Assembly (NCBI GenBank): GCA_016214035.1
Contig: JACRPF010000022.1
Span: 186,001 to 250,000, forward strand
Origin: Spirochaetota bacterium
Lineage (GTDB): Bacteria > Spirochaetota > Brachyspiria > Brachyspirales > JACRPF01
Direction of reading: 5' to 3'
DNA length: 64,000 bases
A program made the translations under genes and the position numbers. Below the pieces are notes generated by a model. That model ran no database searches. It had not been told where the DNA came from and saw only the letters and a list, made by a program, of their open reading frames with translations. Numbering within the stretch: position 1 is the stretch's first letter; each line of letters begins with the position of its first letter. Of the stretch, positions 52,913 through 61,748 are shown in pieces.

Positions 52913-54301
52913 ATGCGGGAGCCTCCGGTGACTCGAAAGCTCAAAAGCAATAAACCGCGGGCGGCAGTGAATAAAGAGACGCCGCCGCAAGCGGGCGGAC
53001 ATTCGCATATCCGTAAACGCATCAATGATGCGCTCATCATACGCGGCGCGGCATTCGCGCCTATCGCGTCACTCATCATCCTTCTTGCTGTGGCCGCAAT
53101 GTCGCTTGTGTTCCTTTTTCTGGAACGAAACGCGCTTATCGAACGCACGCACGATACCTGCCGGACCATCGCGGTGGGCCTGAGCAGCGTTGCAATCGAA
53201 TCGATCGCGCAGAACAAGCCGCTCACGCAGGAATATATAAATGAGCTGTCGAAACGGCGCATCCCGGGTCTTACGAACGCGTACGTCGTCAAATTCATCT
53301 CTGAGCGCGTTGAAGGGAAAAAAGGAATCACCGGCGGTGTCATCATCGCCGCGTATCAGTATGCGGGGCGCCCGGGCGACACACTGCCCTATAACAAGGT
53401 GCGGGAGCTGGCGGCAATTCGTGAGTTCAGAAAAGATCTCGTCATCGATGAAGGAAAAAACGACGCGGTGCCGCAGGCGGCAGATGCGCGGAGCAGTACG
53501 ACGTCATATCTCGCGGAATTCAGCGACACCCTGAAGGACATTTTTTTCGGCGGCTCGTCGGGAACCTATTACCAGTACTCATATCCTATCGTGTGGAAAT
53601 TCACGCTGCATCGCGAAGAGCAGATCGCCCACCTCGGCATGGTGCGTCTGCGGTTTCTAAAAAGCGAGATGCTCAGGACGTTCTATCAGACCCGTACGAT
53701 ATCGTTCACGGTGATAATCATAACGCTCGCGCTTGTCGGCGGTCTCGTCTTTTTCTATGTGCTCCTCGTCAACACGCTCAAGGAAAAACTCCGTGTCATC
53801 GAAAAATTATCTGTCACCGATCCGCTCACGGGACTATGCAACCGTAAAAAATTGAACGACACGCTGGATTATGAAATAGCACGCATACGCCGATACGGCG
53901 GCACGCTTGCCGTCATCATGTTCGATATGGACCACTTCAAGCTCGTGAACGACACGTGCGGGCATGACGCCGGTGACGCGGTGCTCGTGGGGATGGCGAA
54001 GCTCGTTGCCGAGGAACTGCGCGAGACTGATACGTTTGCACGGTGGGGCGGCGAGGAATTCGTCATCCTTCTGCCGGACAATACCGGCCGGGAGGCGGCG
54101 CATCTTGCCGAACGGCTGCGCGTAAAGGCCGAGGCTGCCGGACTTGCGGCAACGCATGCGGTCACGGCGAGTTTCGGCGTGGCGCATTTCGCCAAAGACC
54201 AGACGCGTGAGACATTCCTGAAATCGGTTGACGAGGCGCTCTATGCGGCGAAAGACGGCGGACGCAACCGCGTGGTGATGTATGCCAAAGCGATGCAGTG
54301 A
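52913..54301 (+). CDS. Membrane-bound diguanylate cyclase
   Basis: This 462-residue protein has two membrane spans (about 45-68, 'IASLIILLAVAAMSLVFLFL'; and about 262-285, 'ITLALVGGLVFFYVLLVN') enclosing an extracytoplasmic sensor of about 190 residues. The cytoplasmic GGDEF domain (about 300-460) has 'DPLTGLCNRKKL', 'DMDHFKLVND' and the active-site 'WGGEEFVILL' near 379. The RxxD inhibitory site is present ('RETD' five residues before GGEEF), so product inhibition by c-di-GMP is expected. A TATACT box lies at 52880-52885. It is a single-gene unit. The sensor family was not recognised. Confidence 0.92.
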   Translation: MREPPVTRKLKSNKPRAAVNKETPPQAGGHSHIRKRINDALIIRGAAFAPIASLIILLAVAAMSLVFLFLERNALIERTHDTCRTIAVGLSSVAIESIAQNKPLTQEYINELSKRRIPGLTNAYVVKFISERVEGKKGITGGVIIAAYQYAGRPGDTLPYNKVRELAAIREFRKDLVIDEGKNDAVPQAADARSSTTSYLAEFSDTLKDIFFGGSSGTYYQYSYPIVWKFTLHREEQIAHLGMVRLRFLKSEMLRTFYQTRTISFTVIIITLALVGGLVFFYVLLVNTLKEKLRVIEKLSVTDPLTGLCNRKKLNDTLDYEIARIRRYGGTLAVIMFDMDHFKLVNDTCGHDAGDAVLVGMAKLVAEELRETDTFARWGGEEFVILLPDNTGREAAHLAERLRVKAEAAGLAATHAVTASFGVAHFAKDQTRETFLKSVDEALYAAKDGGRNRVVMYAKAMQ

Positions 54302-54310
54302 CGAACCGGA

Positions 54311-55582
54311 TTACGGCAGTACCGTTCCGACGATGAGGATCTGTCCGGCATAACTGGAAATACCTTCCGGTAATTCTTTGATACGGAGCACCGCGGTGTG
54401 TTCTCCGGGCGCCTGTTCCGGCAGATAAAAAAAGCGCGCATATCGTTTTATCTTTTCCGTCTGCGGACGCTTGATGACGAGCGGCGTTGCGGCATTATCG
54501 ATGGTCACTTCAACTTCCATGCCGCTTCCCTGCGGTATATCGCTGAAACCAATCGTCGTGCCGTTCCATTTCACCGTGATGGTCTCGCCTGCCTTGTCGC
54601 ATTTCACCGCACCGCGGAGCATCGCATGCGTGCGGCCGAAATCCTCGCGATACACCGCGTCTTTGGCCGTGTCTAACGGAGTCCATCCGGCGCTGAGGAC
54701 AACGTTGGTTGCCGGGATGAGCATCGCCGTTTCCCAGCATTTCGCTTCGAGCGGCGTGATGATGGTATGTTCCGCAGGTTTTCCCTCGGGCTTCATCGTG
54801 AGCATCGAGCGGGCGATGACATCGCGATAGACATCGTGCCCGTCATTTCCCGGATGCGTGCCGTCGGCGGAAAACACCAGTTTTCCTTCAACAGGAGCGC
54901 TTGCTTTGAAAATAAGCTCTCCCGCTTTTTCGCGTTTGGCTATCTCCACGCCGAGGTCTATCGACGGGATGCCGTACGCGTTGGCAACCGTTTCCATGAT
55001 GGCGCCGAACCAGGGCGTTTTACCCGCCTGAATATCCTTAAGCATGCCGAGTGAAATGGTGTACACCAGACAGATGTCGGTGCGCGGATTCTTTTTCCAT
55101 ATCTGACGGACGATGCCTTCCGCGGATTTCGCCTCATATCCGCCGCCGCCGTTGACGCGGTGCTCCATGAAAACGAGATCGGGGTCCTTCGCGAGCACGT
55201 CGCCGGCGAGACGGCACGCGCCGTAATCAGAGCCGGTTCCGGATATCGCCGCGTTGATCTCTACGAACTCGGTGTTCGGATACTGCGCCTTGAACCAGGC
55301 GAAACTTTTCGGCCGCCATCCATTAGCCGCAGTGATGCTCCCGCCCAGATACGCGATGCGTACCGGTCCTCCGGCCGCGCACTTGGCGAAGAAATTGGGC
55401 AGTCCGTCACGGACGCGGAGTTCCTCTGGTATTTTCGGGTCGTAGGAGCCCGTCGCTCCCCCGGTGATCTTTCCCTGTGTGCGGTTCATGGCGCCTCCCG
55501 TCGTTTCATCGGCAAAAATAAAAAATGATGCGATACATGCAAGTGTAACGATACAAACGGAACGAGCGATTGACTGTTTCAT
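54311..55582 (-). CDS. Secreted SGNH/GDSL-type esterase
   Basis: This 423-residue protein has a signal peptide ('SVCIVTLACIASFFIFA'). The SGNH nucleophile is Ser82 in 'IAYLGGSITAANGW', followed by the block-III Asn region 'FVEINAAISGTGSDYG' and the Asp-His pair in 'DGTHPGNDGHDVY'. 'MEHRVNGGG' carries the other oxyanion residue. A C-terminal beta domain (about 300-420) looks like a binding module. Such enzymes often deacetylate polysaccharides. GAGG precedes the ATG, and a TATAAT promoter lies at 55615-55642. It is downstream of the GH5 gene. Confidence 0.82.
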   Translation of the reverse strand: MKQSIARSVCIVTLACIASFFIFADETTGGAMNRTQGKITGGATGSYDPKIPEELRVRDGLPNFFAKCAAGGPVRIAYLGGSITAANGWRPKSFAWFKAQYPNTEFVEINAAISGTGSDYGACRLAGDVLAKDPDLVFMEHRVNGGGGYEAKSAEGIVRQIWKKNPRTDICLVYTISLGMLKDIQAGKTPWFGAIMETVANAYGIPSIDLGVEIAKREKAGELIFKASAPVEGKLVFSADGTHPGNDGHDVYRDVIARSMLTMKPEGKPAEHTIITPLEAKCWETAMLIPATNVVLSAGWTPLDTAKDAVYREDFGRTHAMLRGAVKCDKAGETITVKWNGTTIGFSDIPQGSGMEVEVTIDNAATPLVIKRPQTEKIKRYARFFYLPEQAPGEHTAVLRIKELPEGISSYAGQILIVGTVLP

Positions 55583-55614
55583 TATTCGCCTCGATGTTAT
55601 TTACTCTTCCGCAT

Positions 55615-55642
55615 ATTATACGCAGTTCGATGGTTATCGCAA
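55615..55642 (-). promoter_or_regulatory. Promoter of the SGNH esterase gene
   Basis: The - strand reads TTGCGA, 16 bp, perfect TATAAT, with a leader of about 25 nt. The gene can thus be expressed separately from the GH5 gene. Confidence 0.7.
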
Positions 55643-55694
55643 TATGATTTTCTGCGTGGTGATGACCGGACTGCCGCTGCCAATACCGTTTTTT

Positions 55695-58058
55695 TTATTT
55701 TAAAGCATCTGTATTACGCGCAAGCCCGCGCTTGACGACCTTGGCACGCTCCGTTTCTTTCTCCGCGCGTTTCGGTGTCTTTCCTTTTCCGGGGAATACG
55801 CCTTCTTCGTGTTCAAGGCTCCAGCCCTGATATTCGCGAAACGCGTGATATGCCCATGACCAGCCGTGCTTTTCGAACAGGTCGATAACATCCGTAAGCC
55901 ATGCGACGGCGCTGTCCACCGGCGCCCAGGCGATAACGCTGAACTCACCGACGAAAATGGGAACGCGCCATTTCTGCTGAAACGCAATGACATTTTTGCA
56001 GCCGCGTTCAAGCGCCTCGCGGTTATAGGTGCTGCCGCTGATGACGCCGGGATACGACACTGCGGCCGGCGACGCGTCCACACGGAGTCCGGCATCCTGC
56101 AGTTGGGATACGCCCTGATGGGTGAATGTGCCCGGGTCGTAAAAATGGAAACTGTAGATGACACGCGCGTCGGGCAGCGGCAGAAGATCATCAAACCCGC
56201 GGGCACCGCCGCCGGGACCGACTTCATAGATGATCCAGGTTGACGGATCGACGCTTCGAATGGCTTTTATGATCTTCACCGCGAGCGGCCGCCATTCACG
56301 CGGGGCGTACGGCAGCTGTCCCCGGTCGAGCGGTTCGTTGAAGAGATCGTATCCCCAGATCGTTTTGCGATAGGGCGTCATCCGTACCGCGATGGCTTTC
56401 CACAGCGAGCAGAACGCGGTTTCAAGTTCGGGGTCGTTCCAATATGCCGCGCTCTCATCTGGTTTTCCCGTCGGCAGTCCATGACAGTCGAGTACCACTT
56501 TGATGCTGGCATGCTGCGCGTTCGACACCGCGTTTTCCAGCCAGTCGAGAAATACCGGCAGATGATCCGGCTTCCAATATTCAGTATTGCGTTTGGACGC
56601 GGAATTGGGTCCGAACTGCAGACGCACCACATTCGCGCCCCAGTGCCGCATATCGACGAACGCCTTTCCTTCCTGCAATGCACCGGACATGAAACCACGC
56701 ACCACCGGCGGATCGGGGCGTTCACGCTCAAGGAGCGCGACATTGGTAAGTGCTTCACCGGCCGTGCGCAATTTTTTCCGCACAAGCACCATCGGTGACG
56801 CCGTCGCGGGTATGAACGGACGGTCGACGCTGCCTGCCGTCACGAGCGCGCCGAAGACATCGGTACGGCTCCACGACGCGTCGCCCGTGTCCTGCCGGCT
56901 CCAGGTGATCTTATGTCTCCGGCCGGAGCCGCTGTCATTGTCGTTATACGAGATGTTGAATCCGATGGGCAATCCGTCGCAGGGACGTATGATGAAATAG
57001 TCGTTTGATAATGGCAGCGACGCTTCAAAGGCCCATCCGTTATTGACCGTCACCGCTTTTACACGCATCGGGACTTTCCCTTTGGCGACGACATCCTGAA
57101 CATTGCCGCTTGACGGCGTTACGAATATCTGCATTGAGCTGTCGTCGTATTGGGGCAGGCGGAGGAACAGCGGATCGATGAAAAGTTCGATGCAGTCATT
57201 CTCGTACGGCGCATTCTTTTTGGCGAATTGCAGAACATCATCCGTGATGCGGACATTCAGGAAGAGTTCATCATCGGAGCATGCGGCCTTGAAAGAAACG
57301 GACGCGTCGCTTTCCGCGGGCAATGCCGCGGCACCGTTCATCGTCGATAACGTTCCGGTGACGGGAATCGCATTCCAGTCGGCATCATCGCCGTCGATGG
57401 TCATGGCTGCCGGATGCGGTATCATCGCGATCAGTCCCGGCGCCGCCGATCGTTCAGCGGATTCACGCAGCTTTTTTCCCGCAGAACTTCCGGACTCGTT
57501 TTTTGCGGCCTCATATCCGGCGAAGAGTGATTCCATCGCCTGCTCGCGCGACACGGAAGCAGCATCCTGCTTCGGTGCTGGTTTCGGCGATATCTCAAGC
57601 CACTCCAAACGGGCGCTATCTGATGGCCCGTCGATATGGGCAACAATCAGCGTTTCGCCGCCGCGAAATGAAAACGGGCGTTCCTCGATATGCATATCGC
57701 TGCCCGACAGATTGATGAATCCGGCGATGGTGCCCCACGAACCGCCCTTGAACGGATTATTGCTGAGTACATAGACCTTTATCTTCCCCGAGCCTTTGCC
57801 GGAAAGAAGATAGTCTCCCGCCGGAAGCGTGGCGGTGTGCCACATCTTCGCATCCCATGTCGTTCCGCGGAGCTGAAAGTATCCGTCGGCCGGCGTTACG
57901 GTCAGTGATGACGTTTTCGACCAGCCAACGGGCGGTTTTCCGTCTGCAAATGAAAAACGCTGTCCGCCCGATTGCGCGAACAGTGAAATGCAGAAAAAAA
58001 GCAGTACGGCACAGAATGTCAGCCGGGTCTGCAACAGAAGAGGTCTGATAATAGTCAT
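55695..58058 (-). CDS. Secreted GH5-family glycoside hydrolase with CBM9
   Basis: This 787-residue protein has a signal peptide ('FCAVLLFFCISLFAQ'), an N-terminal beta-sandwich (about 30-155), a CBM9-like module (about 215-405, 'AMTIDGDDADWNAIPVTG', 'ENDCIELFIDP'), then a GH5-type barrel (about 430-760). The acid/base Glu is in 'WGYDLFNEPLDRG' near 573, and the nucleophile Glu in 'VPIFVGEFSVIAW' near 703. GH5 covers cellulases, mannanases and related endo-enzymes; the exact activity is not readable. GGAGT precedes the ATG. It is the structural gene downstream of the XylR-type regulator. Confidence 0.87.
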   Translation of the reverse strand: MTIIRPLLLQTRLTFCAVLLFFCISLFAQSGGQRFSFADGKPPVGWSKTSSLTVTPADGYFQLRGTTWDAKMWHTATLPAGDYLLSGKGSGKIKVYVLSNNPFKGGSWGTIAGFINLSGSDMHIEERPFSFRGGETLIVAHIDGPSDSARLEWLEISPKPAPKQDAASVSREQAMESLFAGYEAAKNESGSSAGKKLRESAERSAAPGLIAMIPHPAAMTIDGDDADWNAIPVTGTLSTMNGAAALPAESDASVSFKAACSDDELFLNVRITDDVLQFAKKNAPYENDCIELFIDPLFLRLPQYDDSSMQIFVTPSSGNVQDVVAKGKVPMRVKAVTVNNGWAFEASLPLSNDYFIIRPCDGLPIGFNISYNDNDSGSGRRHKITWSRQDTGDASWSRTDVFGALVTAGSVDRPFIPATASPMVLVRKKLRTAGEALTNVALLERERPDPPVVRGFMSGALQEGKAFVDMRHWGANVVRLQFGPNSASKRNTEYWKPDHLPVFLDWLENAVSNAQHASIKVVLDCHGLPTGKPDESAAYWNDPELETAFCSLWKAIAVRMTPYRKTIWGYDLFNEPLDRGQLPYAPREWRPLAVKIIKAIRSVDPSTWIIYEVGPGGGARGFDDLLPLPDARVIYSFHFYDPGTFTHQGVSQLQDAGLRVDASPAAVSYPGVISGSTYNREALERGCKNVIAFQQKWRVPIFVGEFSVIAWAPVDSAVAWLTDVIDLFEKHGWSWAYHAFREYQGWSLEHEEGVFPGKGKTPKRAEKETERAKVVKRGLARNTDALK

Positions 58059-58155
58059 ACTGATACTCCGCGATGTTTCAGTCAGTGGATGCTGTATACA
58101 TATAGTAACCTGTTGTCGCGGCTTCGGCTACAAGTATTTCACCGTCATGATGCAA

Positions 58156-59337
58156 CTATTTCTGTTTCCGCCGCCCCGCATGCTTCAGCCGGAATTCGCT
58201 GGGAGTACAGCCGTGTTCCCGCCGGAAAAACGTCATGAAGTTGGTGTGATTGTTGAATCCCGTGTTCATCGCAATCGTGGTGACCGATTCCGCGGTGTCT
58301 CTCAGCAGGTATTCCGCCTGCCCGATGCGATGCCGGTTGACGTATGCCACAAATCCCACACGGAACGCATTCTTGAACGTACGCGAGAACTGCGACGGCG
58401 TCATACCGAGTGTTTTCGGCAATTCCCGGAGCATTTCAGGATAGGCGTAATTGGTACGGACGTACATCTCGACAAAGTGTCTGAAATCCGATACGTGTCC
58501 GCCGTAGAGCGTACGCCTGAGCGACGAGCGCCGTATCACCAGCGCGGAATCCACCAGTACGCGCTTCACGGTGCGTTCACCGCGGATACGCGCAAGCAGA
58601 AGACGTGCGGCTTCCCGTCCAATGGTGACACCGTCATGCCGCGTTGTCGTGAGCGGCACCGGTATCGGGTATTCCGGCGAGTCATTCATGCCGATGATGC
58701 CGATATCATCAGGGACGCGCACGCCGGCCGCGGCGGCGGCGCGTTCGAATCGGGACGCAAAAAAATCTGATTCAAAGACTATCGTATGCGGACGGTGTTT
58801 GCGGCAGTGCGCGAGCAGATCCTCCGCGGCCCGGTCGGGGGCGTACGCTCCGTGTACCCTGTATAAGTGTGCATACTCATGGACCGTCACGCCGATCTTT
58901 TTTCCGGAAGCGAAACGGATGAACGCATCGCGCCGCGTATCGCTGAACTGCTCCGTGCTCAATGTGGCGAAAAAACAGGAACGATGCCCTTCATCGGCAA
59001 GATGATCAACGATTTTCCGGACCGTCGATACTTCGTCGGGGCCCACATACGGTTCATCATCCGCAGTGCATGACATGATGGCGATACAGGGCCGTTCTGC
59101 ACGGACCTGACGCCACACCGCCGCGAAGATATCAGACCCGCCCGGTATCGCCCCGATGCATCCGTCGAATGCGCGGAAGTCTCCGGACATTTTTTCCATA
59201 TCATACATGTCAATGCAGGCGACATGCACCTGCTCCATCAGCGCGATATCATGGATCCCGGACAATATCTTTACCCAGTAGCCATTCGGAAGTGAATGGC
59301 TCCATGTATCATATCCGTTTATAACGGCGATTTTCAT
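58156..59337 (-). CDS. XylR-type AraC regulator with sugar-binding sensor
   Basis: This 393-residue protein has an N-terminal periplasmic-binding/LacI-like sensor fold (about 1-270, 'GCIGAIPGGSDIFAAVW', 'VPDDIGIIGMNDSPEYPIPV', 'TIGREAARLLLARIRGE'). A C-terminal AraC double helix-turn-helix (about 285-388) follows, with 'GMTPSQFSRTFKNAFRVGF' and 'VTTIAMNTGFNNHTNFMTFF'. This is the XylR layout that binds a sugar directly. It starts 14 bp after the PHP gene with GAGG before the ATG and precedes GH5 by 97 bp; it probably controls GH5 in response to the released sugar. Confidence 0.9.
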   Translation of the reverse strand: MKIAVINGYDTWSHSLPNGYWVKILSGIHDIALMEQVHVACIDMYDMEKMSGDFRAFDGCIGAIPGGSDIFAAVWRQVRAERPCIAIMSCTADDEPYVGPDEVSTVRKIVDHLADEGHRSCFFATLSTEQFSDTRRDAFIRFASGKKIGVTVHEYAHLYRVHGAYAPDRAAEDLLAHCRKHRPHTIVFESDFFASRFERAAAAAGVRVPDDIGIIGMNDSPEYPIPVPLTTTRHDGVTIGREAARLLLARIRGERTVKRVLVDSALVIRRSSLRRTLYGGHVSDFRHFVEMYVRTNYAYPEMLRELPKTLGMTPSQFSRTFKNAFRVGFVAYVNRHRIGQAEYLLRDTAESVTTIAMNTGFNNHTNFMTFFRREHGCTPSEFRLKHAGRRKQK

Positions 59338-59351
59338 CTTGCCTCATCAGA

Positions 59352-60008
59352 TTATATTATCAGATTAAAATCACCGACGACGATCGCCCGGGCGAATGCG
59401 GCGCTGTCGCTCACGCGCTCACGGAGGACGATGCCGCCGCGGGCGATGTCCTCATGCCGGTGAAAATCCGATCCCGACAACTCGCGCAGGCGGTGCTTTG
59501 CCGCAAACGCCTTCGCCCGGTCGTTCCGTGAGTCGTGCCGCGCGTTGCCGTTATGCACCTCGACGCCGTCGATGTGATCCGGTTTCGCCCGGCTCATGCC
59601 GTTCCGGTACGGATGCGCCTGATAGATGACAAGACCGCTCTCAGCCGCGAGCAGTTTGAACCTGGCGGGAGTCATCCGGTGGAGCATGGGATGTTCCATG
59701 ATAAAATCCTCGGTGATGCCGTACACCAGATAATCATTGGCGTGATCGGTGAAGCGCATCTCGCAGCCGAGTATCACATCGAAATCGAGACGGGACGCTT
59801 CATCATACGCCTCGTGATATCCCGAGAGAAAACGTTTCGCCATATCCCGCCATGCGCCGGGTCCGGAAAAAAAACCTTCATAATAATGATCGGTAATCAC
59901 CATGCCAGCGTATCCAGCATTTTTATAGATGCGCACCGCCTCGCGCGCCGGCACCTTGCCGCAGGAACTCACTTCGGATGTGTGTGCGTGTGTCTCGTAT
60001 CGGTACAC
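59352..60008 (-). CDS. PHP-domain phosphoesterase-like protein
   Basis: This 218-residue protein has the PHP metal-binding pattern: 'RYETHAHTSEVSSCGK' (two His near 7 and 9), 'GMVITDHYYEG' (Asp-His), 'VILGCEMRF' (Glu), 'VIYQAHPYRN', and 'ELSGSDFHRHED' at the end. PHP proteins hydrolyse phosphate esters, including histidinol phosphate and DNA-polymerase-associated substrates; stand-alone ones are often of unknown substrate. The start is GTG at 60008 with AAGGAG 8 bp upstream. It is placed between two AraC regulators. Confidence 0.82.
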   Translation of the reverse strand: MYRYETHAHTSEVSSCGKVPAREAVRIYKNAGYAGMVITDHYYEGFFSGPGAWRDMAKRFLSGYHEAYDEASRLDFDVILGCEMRFTDHANDYLVYGITEDFIMEHPMLHRMTPARFKLLAAESGLVIYQAHPYRNGMSRAKPDHIDGVEVHNGNARHDSRNDRAKAFAAKHRLRELSGSDFHRHEDIARGGIVLRERVSDSAAFARAIVVGDFNLII

Positions 60009-60020
60009 GGTATCGGCTCC

Positions 60021-60818
60021 TTACGGCATGTCCCGGAACTGGCCCGGCGACATGCCCATTTTTCTGCGGAAGAATTTCGCGAAATAGTTCGGGTCGATGA
60101 AACCCGCGGCACGGGCAACTTCCGCGGTGGTGCGTCCGCCTTCGGAAAGCATGGTGAGCGCGCGCTCGAGCCTGAGCGAGTCGACGTATTCCTTTGCCGG
60201 CATGCTGAGCAATTCCCTGCAGTGCCGGTTCACCGTAGCTCTGTTGACGCCGAGCCGTTCAGCGACCGACTGCACCGAACAGTCCGGATCGGTGAACGTT
60301 TTCGTGATATCATCGAGTATCGCATCATCGTTCCCTTCCGGAACATGACGGACCGATGCTGTCGCAAGCGTTGCGAGTATGCGATATACTTCGGCGCTTG
60401 CGGCGGCTTCACTGCCCCGCGCACGGCTCCTGATGACGCGGGCCAGCAGATTGAAATCCTTTTGCGTGATATTCGCGGGAAACGGCGTCTTCGGAATGGC
60501 GAGTGATTTGATAACGGCTGCGGCATATGTTCCGTCAATGGTGAACCAGCGGTATTCCCAGGGTTTGGCGCCGCTTGCAAGACGATGCTCGCTTTCCGGC
60601 ATGCACACCGCGGCATGATGTTCTGAAACGCGGCAGTCGTTCTTCCCGATGCGGACGAAACCTTCACCGCGCACCGTCCACAGCACCTGCACGAAACGTA
60701 TGCGGCGGGACCCGCTCTCCGCATGCGGTTGAAACACCGCACGCCCCACGGAACGCAGTCCGAACGGCACACCGTGAGGCGCCCGTGACGGACGGTAGAT
60801 GACATGTTGCTGTATCAT
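60021..60818 (-). CDS. AraC family transcriptional regulator
   Basis: The start at 60818 (265 residues) overlaps the methyltransferase stop as ATGA; the longer in-frame start at 60956 lies inside that gene. A cupin-like sensor (about 25-100, 'QVLWTVRGEGFVRIG') is followed by a double helix-turn-helix (about 170-262, 'VQSVAERLGVNRATVNRHC', 'TAEVARAAGFIDPNYFAKFF'). It is translationally coupled to the methyltransferase and 12 bp from the PHP gene. The target is not known; genes in this unit are candidates. Confidence 0.85.
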   Translation of the reverse strand: MIQQHVIYRPSRAPHGVPFGLRSVGRAVFQPHAESGSRRIRFVQVLWTVRGEGFVRIGKNDCRVSEHHAAVCMPESEHRLASGAKPWEYRWFTIDGTYAAAVIKSLAIPKTPFPANITQKDFNLLARVIRSRARGSEAAASAEVYRILATLATASVRHVPEGNDDAILDDITKTFTDPDCSVQSVAERLGVNRATVNRHCRELLSMPAKEYVDSLRLERALTMLSEGGRTTAEVARAAGFIDPNYFAKFFRRKMGMSPGQFRDMP

Positions 60819-61618
60819 GATATCCCGCCGATGTGATAGCGGAAAATGCCGGTAGCTTTTGCAATGAACGGCAACAGCCGCATCCATCCGAAGGCACGCA
60901 GCCGCGGTTCGGGTTTGTCGAAGTAATACCATCGATCGATCAGCCGAAATCCCCACGGTTCAATCGCTTCGGGACCTTTGGCGTCCCAACGCGCGCGCGC
61001 GCCGGAGCGTTTGAGTACGGAGCTCATGCGGTTATGATGCCGGGAGATGAACGGCGATGCCGCGTCGAATACAAGCTCGCTTCCGGGGAAACGCGCCGCC
61101 ATCTCCGTGAGGAGCGGCTTGACATCGCCGGTGCTGAAATAGGGAAACACCCCTTCGGCAAGAAACAGCACGGGACGATTATGGCGTGCCGCTTCATCAA
61201 GCCAGGAAACGTCCAGCATGGATATCCCGATTGTTTCAGCCCGATCGGTATCGGGAACAACGGAACGCCTGAGTTCGATTACTTCAGGCAGGTCGATGCC
61301 GAGCCACGACATCCGTCCGTTGTCAAGCCGATGGAATCTTGTGTCTAATCCGCACCCGATATCCACCACCAGGCCGTCGGGATTTGTGTCAAGAAAAGTG
61401 CGCGTGAATGTATCGAATTGCCGGGCGCGCATCACCGTGATGAACGCATCCGTTGCGCGCATACCCAGCAGGAATTCAGGATTTCCGCCAAGCGCATGGT
61501 AGATCTCGACGGCGCGCGGGTCGCGGAGGATGGCATCGGGACGTATCGACTCGACGGCACGGCATGCCAGCGGGACGAGCAGCGTGCGGGCGACTCCGTG
61601 AAGATCGGAAACGGTCAT
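60815..61618 (-). CDS. SAM-dependent methyltransferase, PPM1/LCMT type
   Basis: This 267-residue protein has the leucine-carboxyl-methyltransferase/polyketide O-methyltransferase family pattern: 'ARQFDTFTRTFLDTNPDGLV', then the SAM site 'VVDIGCGLDTRFHRLDNG', 'SWLGIDLPEVIELRR' and 'PVLFLAEGVFPYFS'. Members methylate carboxyl or hydroxyl groups of small molecules. It begins the - strand unit leading to AraC, PHP and XylR. The ribosome site is weak (GAGAC). A function in signalling or secondary metabolism cannot be separated from sequence. Confidence 0.82.
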   Translation of the reverse strand: MTVSDLHGVARTLLVPLACRAVESIRPDAILRDPRAVEIYHALGGNPEFLLGMRATDAFITVMRARQFDTFTRTFLDTNPDGLVVDIGCGLDTRFHRLDNGRMSWLGIDLPEVIELRRSVVPDTDRAETIGISMLDVSWLDEAARHNRPVLFLAEGVFPYFSTGDVKPLLTEMAARFPGSELVFDAASPFISRHHNRMSSVLKRSGARARWDAKGPEAIEPWGFRLIDRWYYFDKPEPRLRAFGWMRLLPFIAKATGIFRYHIGGIS

Positions 61619-61748
61619 GCCGGTCTCACGTGTATATCATAATTGCCATGCCGCAAAATTACCCTCCGGTGCAACATAAATACTCTTGCCGACTGCGCAT
61701 ATCGGAACGATTATACTGTCGTACCCGATAACGTCAAGGAGAACGACT

